Source of the DNA: Paucimonas sp.
GTDB lineage: Bacteria > Pseudomonadota > Gammaproteobacteria > Burkholderiales > Burkholderiaceae_D
DNA: 9,150 nt
NCBI GenBank assembly: GCA_029266815.1
Contig: JAQSWC010000109.1
Coordinates: 1 to 9,150, forward strand
Direction: 5' to 3'
Part shown: one piece after another, positions 1 to 5,263 of the stretch
Layout: each line of letters starts with the position of its first letter
Numbering within the stretch: position 1 is the stretch's first letter
Notes under the pieces: generated by a model
Databases searched by the model: none
What the model was told of the DNA's origin: nothing
What the model saw: only the letters and a program-made list of their open reading frames with translations
Translations under genes and position numbers: made by a program

Positions 1-36
1 GACGTGCGTGAGGCAATGGGGCTGAGTTACACCTGA
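1..36 (+). CDS. trpS: 3' end of a gene, probably tryptophanyl-tRNA synthetase (partial)
   Basis: The first frame of the window reads DVREAMGLSYT and then TGA at 34-36. An ending of the type V-R-x-A-M-G-L is what I would expect for a betaproteobacterial tryptophanyl-tRNA synthetase, the enzyme that charges tRNA-Trp. trpS is also a common upstream neighbour of dapA in Burkholderiales. Only eleven residues are visible, so the name rests on a short C-terminal match plus gene order. Its stop lies 41 nt before the dapA start, so the two could share a transcript. Confidence 0.45.
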   Translation, partial: DVREAMGLSYT

Positions 37-77
37 TCCGCTACAATCCTGTTTTCACTATTTCATCTTTCTCTACC

Positions 78-956
78 ATGATTCAAGGCAGCATAGTCGC
101 ACTGGTCACTCCGATGCATCCCGATGGCAGTCTGGATATGGCGGGATTGCGAAAATTGATCGACTGGCATGTGACCGAAGGCACCGACGCGATCGTCATC
201 GTCGGCACCACCGGCGAATCGCCCACCGTGACTGTCGACGAGCATTGCGAACTGGTCAAGGTAGCAGTGGAACATGCCGCCAAACGTATACCCGTTATCG
301 CCGGCACCGGCGGCAATTCCACGGCTGAAGCAATTGAGCTGACGCGATTTGCCAAAAGGGTCGGCGCCGATGCAACGCTCCAGGTCGTGCCCTACTACAA
401 CCGGCCGACGCAGGAAGGCATGTATCAGCACTTCCGCAAGATTTCCGAGGCGGTCAACCTGCCGGTCATTCTTTACAATGTGCCGGGGCGTACGGTGGCG
501 GATATGTCGAACGACACCATCCTGCGTCTGGCGGATATCCCGGGCATCGTCGGCGTCAAGGATGCCACCGGCAACCTGGCGCGCGGCATCGACTTGCTGC
601 GGATGGCACCCAAGTCCTTTGCCGTCTATTCCGGCGACGACGCGACCGCCATGGCGCTGATGTTTTGCGGTGCCAAAGGCAACATCTCGGTGACTGCCAA
701 CATTGCGCCGGCATCCATGCATCGTCTCTGTATGGCGGCAATGGAGGGCAGGATGAATGAAGCAGTGGAGATCAACAACAAGCTGATGCCCTTGCACAAC
801 AAGCTGTTCGTCGAACCTAACCCGGTGCCGGTGAAGTGGGCAATGAATTACCTCGGCCTGATCGATTCAGGCATGCGGCTTCCGCTGGTGCCGCTGGCTG
901 CCGAATATCACGAGACGGTACGCTCGGCGTTACGCGAGTCAGGTGTATTACAATAG
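78..956 (+). CDS. dapA: 4-hydroxy-tetrahydrodipicolinate synthase
   Basis: This cytoplasmic enzyme condenses pyruvate with L-aspartate-4-semialdehyde, the committed step to meso-diaminopimelate and lysine. At 292 residues it has the usual full length, a TIM barrel plus C-terminal helices. The catalytic residues fall at the same numbers as in the E. coli enzyme: T44/T45 in GTTGES, Y107 in VPYYNRP, Y133 and R138 in LYNVPGRT, and the Schiff-base K161 in GVKDATG. Several positions of the lysine feedback site are kept (S48, H56, N80, E84, Y106), but the residue matching E. coli H53 is Val, so feedback strength could differ (inference). The ATG at 78 fits the family N-terminus, but no clear Shine-Dalgarno precedes it. 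A TACAAT at 42-47 could be a -10 box but lacks a good -35. bamC follows after 49 nt. Confidence 0.97.
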   Translation: MIQGSIVALVTPMHPDGSLDMAGLRKLIDWHVTEGTDAIVIVGTTGESPTVTVDEHCELVKVAVEHAAKRIPVIAGTGGNSTAEAIELTRFAKRVGADATLQVVPYYNRPTQEGMYQHFRKISEAVNLPVILYNVPGRTVADMSNDTILRLADIPGIVGVKDATGNLARGIDLLRMAPKSFAVYSGDDATAMALMFCGAKGNISVTANIAPASMHRLCMAAMEGRMNEAVEINNKLMPLHNKLFVEPNPVPVKWAMNYLGLIDSGMRLPLVPLAAEYHETVRSALRESGVLQ

Positions 957-1005
957 GCGCCGCCGATTTTCGGCTCCGCATTACAATCATTACCGCGATC
1001 ATTCA

Positions 1006-2175
1006 ATGACAATTCTCCATTTCTCGACAACGTTTCCCGCACGCCTGGCTGCGCGCACGGCATTATGCCTCGCAGCGGCGGCAGCCCTGAACGGTTGCAC
1101 CACCTTCGATACGATGTTCGAGCCGAACCGGATCGATTACCGTAGCGAGAGCAAGGGAACGACGCCGAGGCTGGAGGTGCCGCCGGATCTGATCAAGCTC
1201 GAGCGCGAAAATCGTTATACGATTCCGGGCTCGGTGAGCGGTGTAGCGACAGCGTCAAGCTTTGGCGTACAGCAGCAGGGTGCGGCAATTCCGGCCAATA
1301 CCGTCGCGCCGATGTCTCTGCAGGATATGCACATCGAGCGCGCCGGCGATGAGCGCTGGCTGGTGGTAAAGCGCACGCCTGAGGTGCTATGGCCCAAGCT
1401 GAAGGAATTTTGGCAGGACTCGGGTTTCAGCATCGAGACCGAGTCTTCGCAAACCGGCATCATCGAAACCGATTGGGCCGAAAATCGTGCAAAGATTCCG
1501 CAGGATTTCATCCGAAAGACCATAGGCAAGGTATTCGATTCCCTGTACTCGACCGGCGAGCGCTATAAGTTCCGCACGCGGCTGGAACGGCGGACCGACG
1601 GTTCGACGGAAATCTATGTCAGCCACCGCGGCGTGCAGGAAGTGCTGACCGGTGCGCAGAAGGAGACTACGATGTGGACGGGCCGCCCTTCGGATCCCGG
1701 ACTGGAGGCTGATTTCCTGGCGCGCATGATGGCGTACTTGTCCAGTGAAACGCCGGCCAAGGCCAAACCCATGATCGTGAACGCGGTTCCGCAGGCGCCA
1801 CATGCCAAGCTGGTGAAGACGGCAGACGGGCAGCATGTGGAAGTGGATGAGGGATTCGAGCGTGCCTGGCGGCGTGTGGGTCTGGCGCTGGACCGCGCAG
1901 GCTTTACGGTGGAAGATCGTGACCGCACCCAGGGCATCTATTTCGTCCGCTACCTGGATCAGGGCGATGAAGCATTGGGAACTGCCAAACAAAAAAACTT
2001 CCTTTCCAGATTGTTCTCGAGCGACAAGGACAAGTCGACGCAACGCTACCGCGTACTGGTGAAGGACGAAAATGGAAACGCCAGCCGGGTGACGGTTCAG
2101 AACAACGAAGGCGCGCCGGAAACCACGGCAACCGGTACGCGTATCCTGTCGGTATTGGCGGAGCAGTTGAAGTAA
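1006..2175 (+). CDS. bamC: Outer-membrane protein assembly factor BamC (lipoprotein)
   Basis: BamC (NlpB/DapX) is a lipoprotein of the BAM complex, which inserts beta-barrel proteins into the outer membrane. The predicted 389-residue protein begins with a signal peptide and a lipobox ending LNG-C at C31. It continues with a segment typical of BamC N-termini (IDYRS, LEVPPDL). Two helix-grip domains follow: one around residues 110-240 (ERWLVVKRTPEVLWPKLKEF onward) and one in the C-terminal third (FERAWRRVGLALDRAGF, GIYFVRYLD). It is somewhat longer than the 344-residue E. coli protein. An upstream in-frame GTG at 943 would overlap dapA and put a basic stretch before the signal peptide, so ATG 1006 is preferred, although its Shine-Dalgarno is poor. 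dapA-bamC adjacency is also seen in E. coli. Confidence 0.9.
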   Translation: MTILHFSTTFPARLAARTALCLAAAAALNGCTTFDTMFEPNRIDYRSESKGTTPRLEVPPDLIKLERENRYTIPGSVSGVATASSFGVQQQGAAIPANTVAPMSLQDMHIERAGDERWLVVKRTPEVLWPKLKEFWQDSGFSIETESSQTGIIETDWAENRAKIPQDFIRKTIGKVFDSLYSTGERYKFRTRLERRTDGSTEIYVSHRGVQEVLTGAQKETTMWTGRPSDPGLEADFLARMMAYLSSETPAKAKPMIVNAVPQAPHAKLVKTADGQHVEVDEGFERAWRRVGLALDRAGFTVEDRDRTQGIYFVRYLDQGDEALGTAKQKNFLSRLFSSDKDKSTQRYRVLVKDENGNASRVTVQNNEGAPETTATGTRILSVLAEQLK

Positions 2176-2189
2176 TTCTGAATGCATGA

Positions 2190-2203
2190 GCGCCGCAAGG
2201 CGC
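2190..2203 (+). promoter_or_regulatory. Small hairpin with GCAA tetraloop just before the MBL gene ribosome site
   Basis: GCGCC-GCAA-GGCGC forms a perfect 5-bp GC stem closed by a GNRA loop. It ends two bases before the AGGAAG ribosome-binding site (2206-2211) of the downstream TTG-initiated gene. No T-run follows, so it is not an intrinsic terminator. It could modulate translation or act as an intercistronic RNA-stability element; both roles are inference, and a stem this short may occur by chance. Confidence 0.25.
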
Positions 2204-2216
2204 GCAGGAAGCGGCC

Positions 2217-2865
2217 TTGAAATTTGCCAGTCTGGGAAGCGGTAGCGAGGGCAATGCCTTGCTGGTGACCGCTTCCTCGGGAACCACCAGCAGCACAGTC
2301 ATGCTCGACTGCGGTTTCGGCATACGCGAAACCGAGCAGCGTTTGGCCCGCCTGAAAATCCTCCCTAACGATATTTCCGCGATTGTTGTTACCCACGAGC
2401 ACCAGGACCATGTAGGCGGTGTGTTCAAGTTTGCCCGCAGGCACGGCATTTCCGTCTGGCTTACCTTTGGAACCTTTCAGGCCGTGGCAAAGCATGCCGA
2501 CAACGTTGATGTTCGGTTTTGCCGTGACGGTGAAGCGATCGTCGTAGGCGAGCGTCCTTGGAGGATGCGATGCACTGGTGCTGGAGTGCAATCACGATCA
2601 CAACATGCTTGCCGCATCTTCCTATCCCCCGTCACTCAAGCAGCGAATAGGCGGCAATTACGGGCATCTCTCCAATCGGGCGACTTCCGAGATTTTGGCT
2701 GCACTGGATAAATCCAGGCTGAAGCGGGTGATCGGCGCTCATCTGAGCCAGCAGAACAACCTGCCGCAGCTTGCAAGAGAAGCACTGAGCGATGCGCTGG
2801 GTACCCATGATGCCGAGGTGCTTATCGCATGTCAGCAGGAAGGCTTTGATTGGATGGAGGTTTGA
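2217..2865 (+). pseudogene. MBL-fold metallohydrolase (YycJ-like), internally deleted and frameshifted
   Basis: This is a metallo-beta-lactamase-fold hydrolase gene in two out-of-frame parts. The first part starts at TTG 2217 behind a good AGGAAG site (2206-2211) and gives the family N-terminus MKFASLGSGSEGNAL and the metal-binding THEHQDHVGG. It follows the family as far as DGEAIVVGE, near 2552. The second part is in another frame from about 2554 (VLGGCDALVLECNHD, SSYPPSLKQRIGG, AHLSQQNN, EEGFDWMEV-like end) and stops at TGA 2863-2865. Family members I recall carry about 40-50 residues between these blocks, including the VPHDA and VLTDxG segments with further metal ligands. These are absent here. 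A net loss congruent to 2 modulo 3 fits the frame change. Uninterrupted translation gives only a 164-residue product with a non-native tail (stop at 2709-2711). An assembly error is the alternative. Confidence 0.82.
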
Positions 2866-2895
2866 AAAACCTAAAGTCTTTCCGGAAGTGGAAAT

Positions 2896-2926
2896 AAAAA
2901 AAGCCGACCGCAAGGTCGGCTTTTTT
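2896..2926. terminator. Bidirectional rho-independent terminator
   Basis: A 7-bp perfect stem GCCGACC / GGTCGGC (2903-2909 and 2914-2920) has a GCAA loop. It is flanked by seven A on the left (2896-2902) and six T on the right (2921-2926). It therefore works as an intrinsic terminator in both directions: for the bamC/MBL transcript from the left and for the Ala/Pro-rich lipoprotein gene from the right, whose stop codon is 15 nt away. The convergent gene arrangement supports this reading. Confidence 0.93.
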
Positions 2927-2941
2927 ACTGCCGGAGCAGAA

Positions 2942-3205
2942 TTACTTGGCAGCAGGAGCTGCAGCGTCAGCAGCAGGAGCAGCCGGTGCGGGAGCAGCAG
3001 GATCAGCAGCCGGTGCAGCAGGAGCAGCAGCGTCAGCAGCCGGTGCAGCAGGAGCAGTAGCGTCAGCAGCCGGAGCGGCAGGAGCAGCAGGCTCAGGAGT
3101 AACAACAGTGGTCTCAACAGCAGGAGCCGGAGCAGCTTCTTCTTTCTTGCCGCAAGCAGCCAAAGCGATAGCGAACAGGGAAGCGATCAACAATGTTTTT
3201 TTCAT
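2942..3205 (-). CDS. Small Ala/Pro-rich repeat lipoprotein
   Basis: This 87-residue protein starts with a short lipoprotein signal (MKKTLLIASLFAIALAAC). The lipobox is LAA-C at C18, followed by GKKEE. With Gly rather than Asp after the cysteine, the outer membrane is the expected destination. The rest is almost wholly Ala, Pro and Asp: about four copies of a ten-residue unit of the type PAAPAADAAA. This should be an extended, disordered tail with no catalytic motif. The ATG at 3205 has a strong AAGGAA ribosome site nine bases upstream. Alanine codons are mainly GCT, unlike the GCC/GCG of neighbouring genes, which could reflect high expression (inference). The gene is monocistronic, ending at the two-way terminator. 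I do not recognise a named family; a surface or periplasmic spacer is only a guess. Confidence 0.85.
   Translation of the reverse strand: MKKTLLIASLFAIALAACGKKEEAAPAPAVETTVVTPEPAAPAAPAADATAPAAPAADAAAPAAPAADPAAPAPAAPAADAAAPAAK
2949..3090. repeat. About 30-bp in-frame tandem repeat inside the lipoprotein gene
   Basis: On the + strand the units begin GCAGCAGGAGC or a close variant. They run 2949-2978 (30 bp), 2979-3014 (36 bp, a 6-bp longer variant), 3015-3044, 3045-3074 and a partial copy to about 3090. Units 3015-3044 and 3045-3074 differ at two positions only. Every unit length is a multiple of three, so gain or loss of copies keeps the reading frame and changes only the length of the lipoprotein tail. 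Confidence 0.9.
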
Positions 3206-3242
3206 GAAATTTCCTTAGGGATAAGCAAGAGGTTTGCGATGA

Positions 3243-3260
3243 ATAATTACCGGTAATTAT
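3243..3260. promoter_or_regulatory. 18-bp perfect palindrome upstream of the lipoprotein gene
   Basis: ATAATTACCGGTAATTAT is a perfect 18-bp two-fold symmetric site. It lies 37 nt upstream of the lipoprotein ATG (3205) and is flanked by further GCG/CGC complementarity. Size and symmetry fit an operator for a dimeric regulator. If transcription starts farther upstream it would sit in the leader RNA. Its regulator is unknown. Confidence 0.5.
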
Positions 3261-3280
3261 CGCTCTACAGGGTGATTTTC

Positions 3281-3321
3281 CTGACATTTCGCACGACTTG
3301 ACACATGCCATGCGATGTCAG
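3281..3321. promoter_or_regulatory. Bulged inverted repeat in the lipoprotein leader region
   Basis: CTGACATTTCGCA (3281-3293) pairs with TGCGATGTCAG (3311-3321), leaving two unpaired T and a loop of about 17 nt. It lies between the candidate -10 box at 3340-3345 and the palindrome at 3243-3260. It would therefore fold in the 5' leader of the - strand lipoprotein transcript if that box is used. Function is not evident from sequence. Confidence 0.3.
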
Positions 3322-3339
3322 TAAAACATCCAGCTCGCG

Positions 3340-3368
3340 ATTATAGCGGTTTTTTTTTCAATGTTGCA
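3340..3368 (-). promoter_or_regulatory. Candidate promoter for the lipoprotein gene
   Basis: Read on the - strand, 3345-3340 is a perfect TATAAT, preceded by a nine-base A-tract (3358-3350). The hexamer at about 17 bp spacing (TGCAAC, 3368-3363) matches the -35 consensus poorly. Transcription from here would start near 3333 and give a leader of roughly 125-130 nt that contains both inverted repeats downstream. The -10 is convincing and the -35 is not. Confidence 0.45.
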
Positions 3369-3404
3369 GTATTGATCTTGATTTTTGCGAGATTCCGACA
3401 CCCC

Positions 3405-3442
3405 GCCTTTTCTTCCTATATCGAGATATAGAAAGAAAAGGC
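3405..3442. other. Near-perfect 18-bp inverted repeat at the 3' end of roxA
   Basis: The left arm is 3405-3422 and the right arm 3425-3442, separated by only GA, with one mismatched position (C3415 opposite A3432). The arms run GCCTTTTCTT... and ...AAGAAAAGGC. It begins four bases after the roxA stop codon. In the roxA (-) direction it is followed by GGGGTGTC and not a T-run. On the + strand it is followed by AGTTTTAC. It may protect the roxA mRNA 3' end or assist termination, but it is not a textbook intrinsic terminator. Confidence 0.55.
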
Positions 3443-3446
3443 AGTT

Positions 3447-4568
3447 TTACCGTAGCCTGAGCCATCCTTGGACATGCCAATCGTGGAACGCTGCAAGGAC
3501 GTCGTCACTTGCCTCGGATACTTCCGCTCCTGTCAAAATGCGCCGGTCGGCCAGTCGCTGCAATGCAGGCCGGTCGGTTTTGCCGGCAATGAAGGACTGG
3601 CCGTTGATGAAGACGTGTTCGCCAAGGTAAAGCATCCGGCTTTTTCGCGCCAGGTGAAGCCCACGTTGGCAAGCATCTTTTCTGAAGCGCCCTGGCCGCA
3701 AAGGTTTTTCCAGGGGATCGAAGAAAACATTAGGTTTGGGTTCGGAAAGATGCTCGCCCAGGAAAAGGGCAATGTCTTTCTTCGAAAAACTTACCTTCCG
3801 CAGCATGGCTGCCGTCTTATCCAGCAAGTCCTTGTCCAGTTGCGCGGGATGCCTGGCCGGCCGGCGGGCCGGATCCCGGTAACGCCCGGGTTGCTCGATC
3901 TGCTCTGCCATGAACTGGAAAAATCCTTCTGCCAGCTCCTGATAGGCAGGCGCACGAAAGCCGATTGAATAGGTCATGCATTCGCCAAGCGCCACGCCCT
4001 CATGCGCATAGTGCGGCGGGAGATACAGCATGTCGCCTGGATCAAGCACGAATTCCTGTTCGGGCTGAAAATTCCTGAGGATCTTCAGCGGCATGCCTTC
4101 CTGGAGGCTCAGATCCTTTTGAGCGCTGATGCGCCAGCGGCGCTGCCCCTGTGCCTGCAGCAGGAACACATCATAGGAATCAAAATGGGGGCCGACACCT
4201 CCACCCTCGGTGGCGTAGCTGATCATCAGGTCGTCGAGTCTCGACTCGCCGATGAAGCTGAACTTGCGCAATAACGCGTCGGCTGCGTCGTCATGAAGGT
4301 TGACGCCCTGCACCAGCATTGTCCACTCCGGTGTCCGCACCGAAGGCAGTTTGTCGAACGGGCCGTTCCGCATCGTCCACTTGCCTCTGGCAACGCGGAT
4401 GAGCCGGGATTCCACGTCATCCTTGGCCGCCATGTCGAGCAGCGCTTCCTTAGGGAGCAAGGGTGAAAAATCCGGAATAGCCTGGCGGACCAAAAGCGGC
4501 TTTTTGTGCCAATACTGCCGCATGAATACGTCGGGCGTGAGATTGCCGAGCAGAGCTGATTTTTTCAT
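3447..4568 (-). CDS. roxA: RoxA/YcfD-like ribosomal protein uL16 arginine hydroxylase (cupin/JmjC oxygenase)
   Basis: Members of this family are Fe(II)/2-oxoglutarate oxygenases; E. coli YcfD hydroxylates an arginine of 50S protein uL16. From the chosen ATG the protein is 373 residues, the same length as E. coli YcfD. The N-terminus LLGNLTPDVFMRQYWHKKPL is typical. The JmjC/cupin metal ligands are visible as H128 and D130 in GPHFDSYD and H189 in PPHYAHEG. The barrel residues around FLLQAQGQRRWRIS are intact. The C-terminal winged-helix-like part (EPKPNVFFDP, then FHDWHVQGWL) is present. Alternative in-frame starts are ATG 4589, which has GAGAAG seven bases upstream, and GTG 4604; ATG 4568 best fits family N-termini. 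It diverges from slyD and ends at the 3405-3442 inverted repeat. Substrate specificity here is inferred by family. Confidence 0.88.
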   Translation of the reverse strand: MKKSALLGNLTPDVFMRQYWHKKPLLVRQAIPDFSPLLPKEALLDMAAKDDVESRLIRVARGKWTMRNGPFDKLPSVRTPEWTMLVQGVNLHDDAADALLRKFSFIGESRLDDLMISYATEGGGVGPHFDSYDVFLLQAQGQRRWRISAQKDLSLQEGMPLKILRNFQPEQEFVLDPGDMLYLPPHYAHEGVALGECMTYSIGFRAPAYQELAEGFFQFMAEQIEQPGRYRDPARRPARHPAQLDKDLLDKTAAMLRKVSFSKKDIALFLGEHLSEPKPNVFFDPLEKPLRPGRFRKDACQRGLHLARKSRMLYLGEHVFINGQSFIAGKTDRPALQRLADRRILTGAEVSEASDDVLAAFHDWHVQGWLRLR

Positions 4569-4672
4569 GGACGGTATTGTAGCCGCCATGCCGAATCTTC
4601 TCACTTCGGAAGGTGCAAGAAACTACGGGCACGACTTATGCTGACGTCTCGCAGAGCGAAAATGCCGCCGGG

Positions 4673-4700
4673 TATAATTGACGCCACTTAGCGAAAGGAA
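4673..4700 (+). promoter_or_regulatory. Candidate slyD -10 box and ribosome-binding site
   Basis: A perfect TATAAT lies at 4673-4678, 28 nt upstream of the slyD ATG, and AAGGAA at 4695-4700 is spaced six bases from it. No good -35 is present at 16-18 bp spacing (the region reads TCGCAGAG). The implied start near 4685 gives a leader of about 22 nt. Confidence 0.55.
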
Positions 4701-4706
4701 AAACAC

Positions 4707-5240
4707 ATGAAGATTGCCAAAAATACGGTCGTTACCGTGCACTACAAACTGTCCGATGCACAGGGCAATCTGATCGAGGAAAGCCGCGAACCGATGGTGT
4801 ACCTGCACGGCGGCTATGAAAACACCCTGCCGAAAATCGAGGAAGCCCTTGAAGGCAAGGATCCCGGTTATCAGACGACGATACAGATCGAGCCGGAAGA
4901 TGCTTTCGGCGAGTATGATGCCGACCTGGTGAAGATCGAGTCAAGGGACCGTTTGCCGACGCCGATCGAACTCGGTATGCAGTTCGAGGGTACTCCCGAT
5001 GATGCCGATGAAGATTCGCTGATTTTTACCGTCACAGATATTGCCGACGACAAGGTTGTCCTCGACGGCAACCATCCCTTGGCGGGCATGGCCTTGCGGT
5101 TCACTCTAAATGTGGAAAGCGTACGTGAAGCAACGCCTGAGGAAATTGCCCACGAGCACGTACATGGGGCGCATGGACATCATCACGACGATGACGATGA
5201 TGAAGCCGACGATCAGTTTCGGTCACTGCCGCTCCAGTGA
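4707..5240 (+). CDS. slyD: SlyD-like FKBP-type peptidyl-prolyl cis-trans isomerase
   Basis: SlyD is a cytoplasmic proline isomerase and chaperone that in E. coli also binds nickel and assists hydrogenase maturation. This 177-residue protein has the split FKBP domain: an N-terminal part to about residue 70 (VTVHYKLSDAQGNLIEES, EDAFGEYD), the insert-in-flap chaperone domain at about 72-125, and the closing LDGNHPLAGMALRF at 119-132. The C-terminal tail is His/Asp-rich, with histidines at 149, 151, 153, 156 and 158-160 and five consecutive Asp. This fits metal binding, but the protein has no cysteine and the tail is shorter than in the 196-residue E. coli protein. The start is set by AAGGAA six bases upstream. 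It diverges from roxA and is convergent with the gene at 5264-6196. Confidence 0.92.
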   Translation: MKIAKNTVVTVHYKLSDAQGNLIEESREPMVYLHGGYENTLPKIEEALEGKDPGYQTTIQIEPEDAFGEYDADLVKIESRDRLPTPIELGMQFEGTPDDADEDSLIFTVTDIADDKVVLDGNHPLAGMALRFTLNVESVREATPEEIAHEHVHGAHGHHHDDDDDEADDQFRSLPLQ

Positions 5241-5263
5241 TCCAGTAAGACTCAGTTTCCTGA

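Noticed and set aside
63..797. 244-codon - strand frame opposite dapA
   Set aside because: Antisense shadow of a fully convincing DapA; the composition is rich in His/Arg/Gly from complementary codons and there is no domain.
1387..2187. 266-codon - strand frame opposite bamC
   Set aside because: Overlaps BamC completely, with no start signal or family motif.
2578..2865. Independent 95-residue gene starting at GTG 2578
   Set aside because: The sequence is the C-terminal part of the MBL hydrolase, its homology extends upstream of the GTG (VLGGCDA), and there is no ribosome site.
2949..3090. Regular repeats considered as a CRISPR array
   Set aside because: Units are directly adjacent with no unique spacers and encode a periodic protein.
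2792..3256. Ser/Arg-rich and Ala/Gly-rich + strand frames across the repeat region
   Set aside because: They are other-frame readings of the tandem repeat that encodes the - strand lipoprotein, and they run through the terminator. The - frame alone has a signal peptide, lipobox and strong ribosome site.
4300..4644. 114-codon + strand frame opposite the roxA start
   Set aside because: Antisense to the conserved RoxA N-terminus, with no ribosome site or motif.
5223..5240. Small hairpin TCACTG/CAGTGA over the slyD stop codon
   Set aside because: A six-base stem with no T-run in either direction; it is likely chance.
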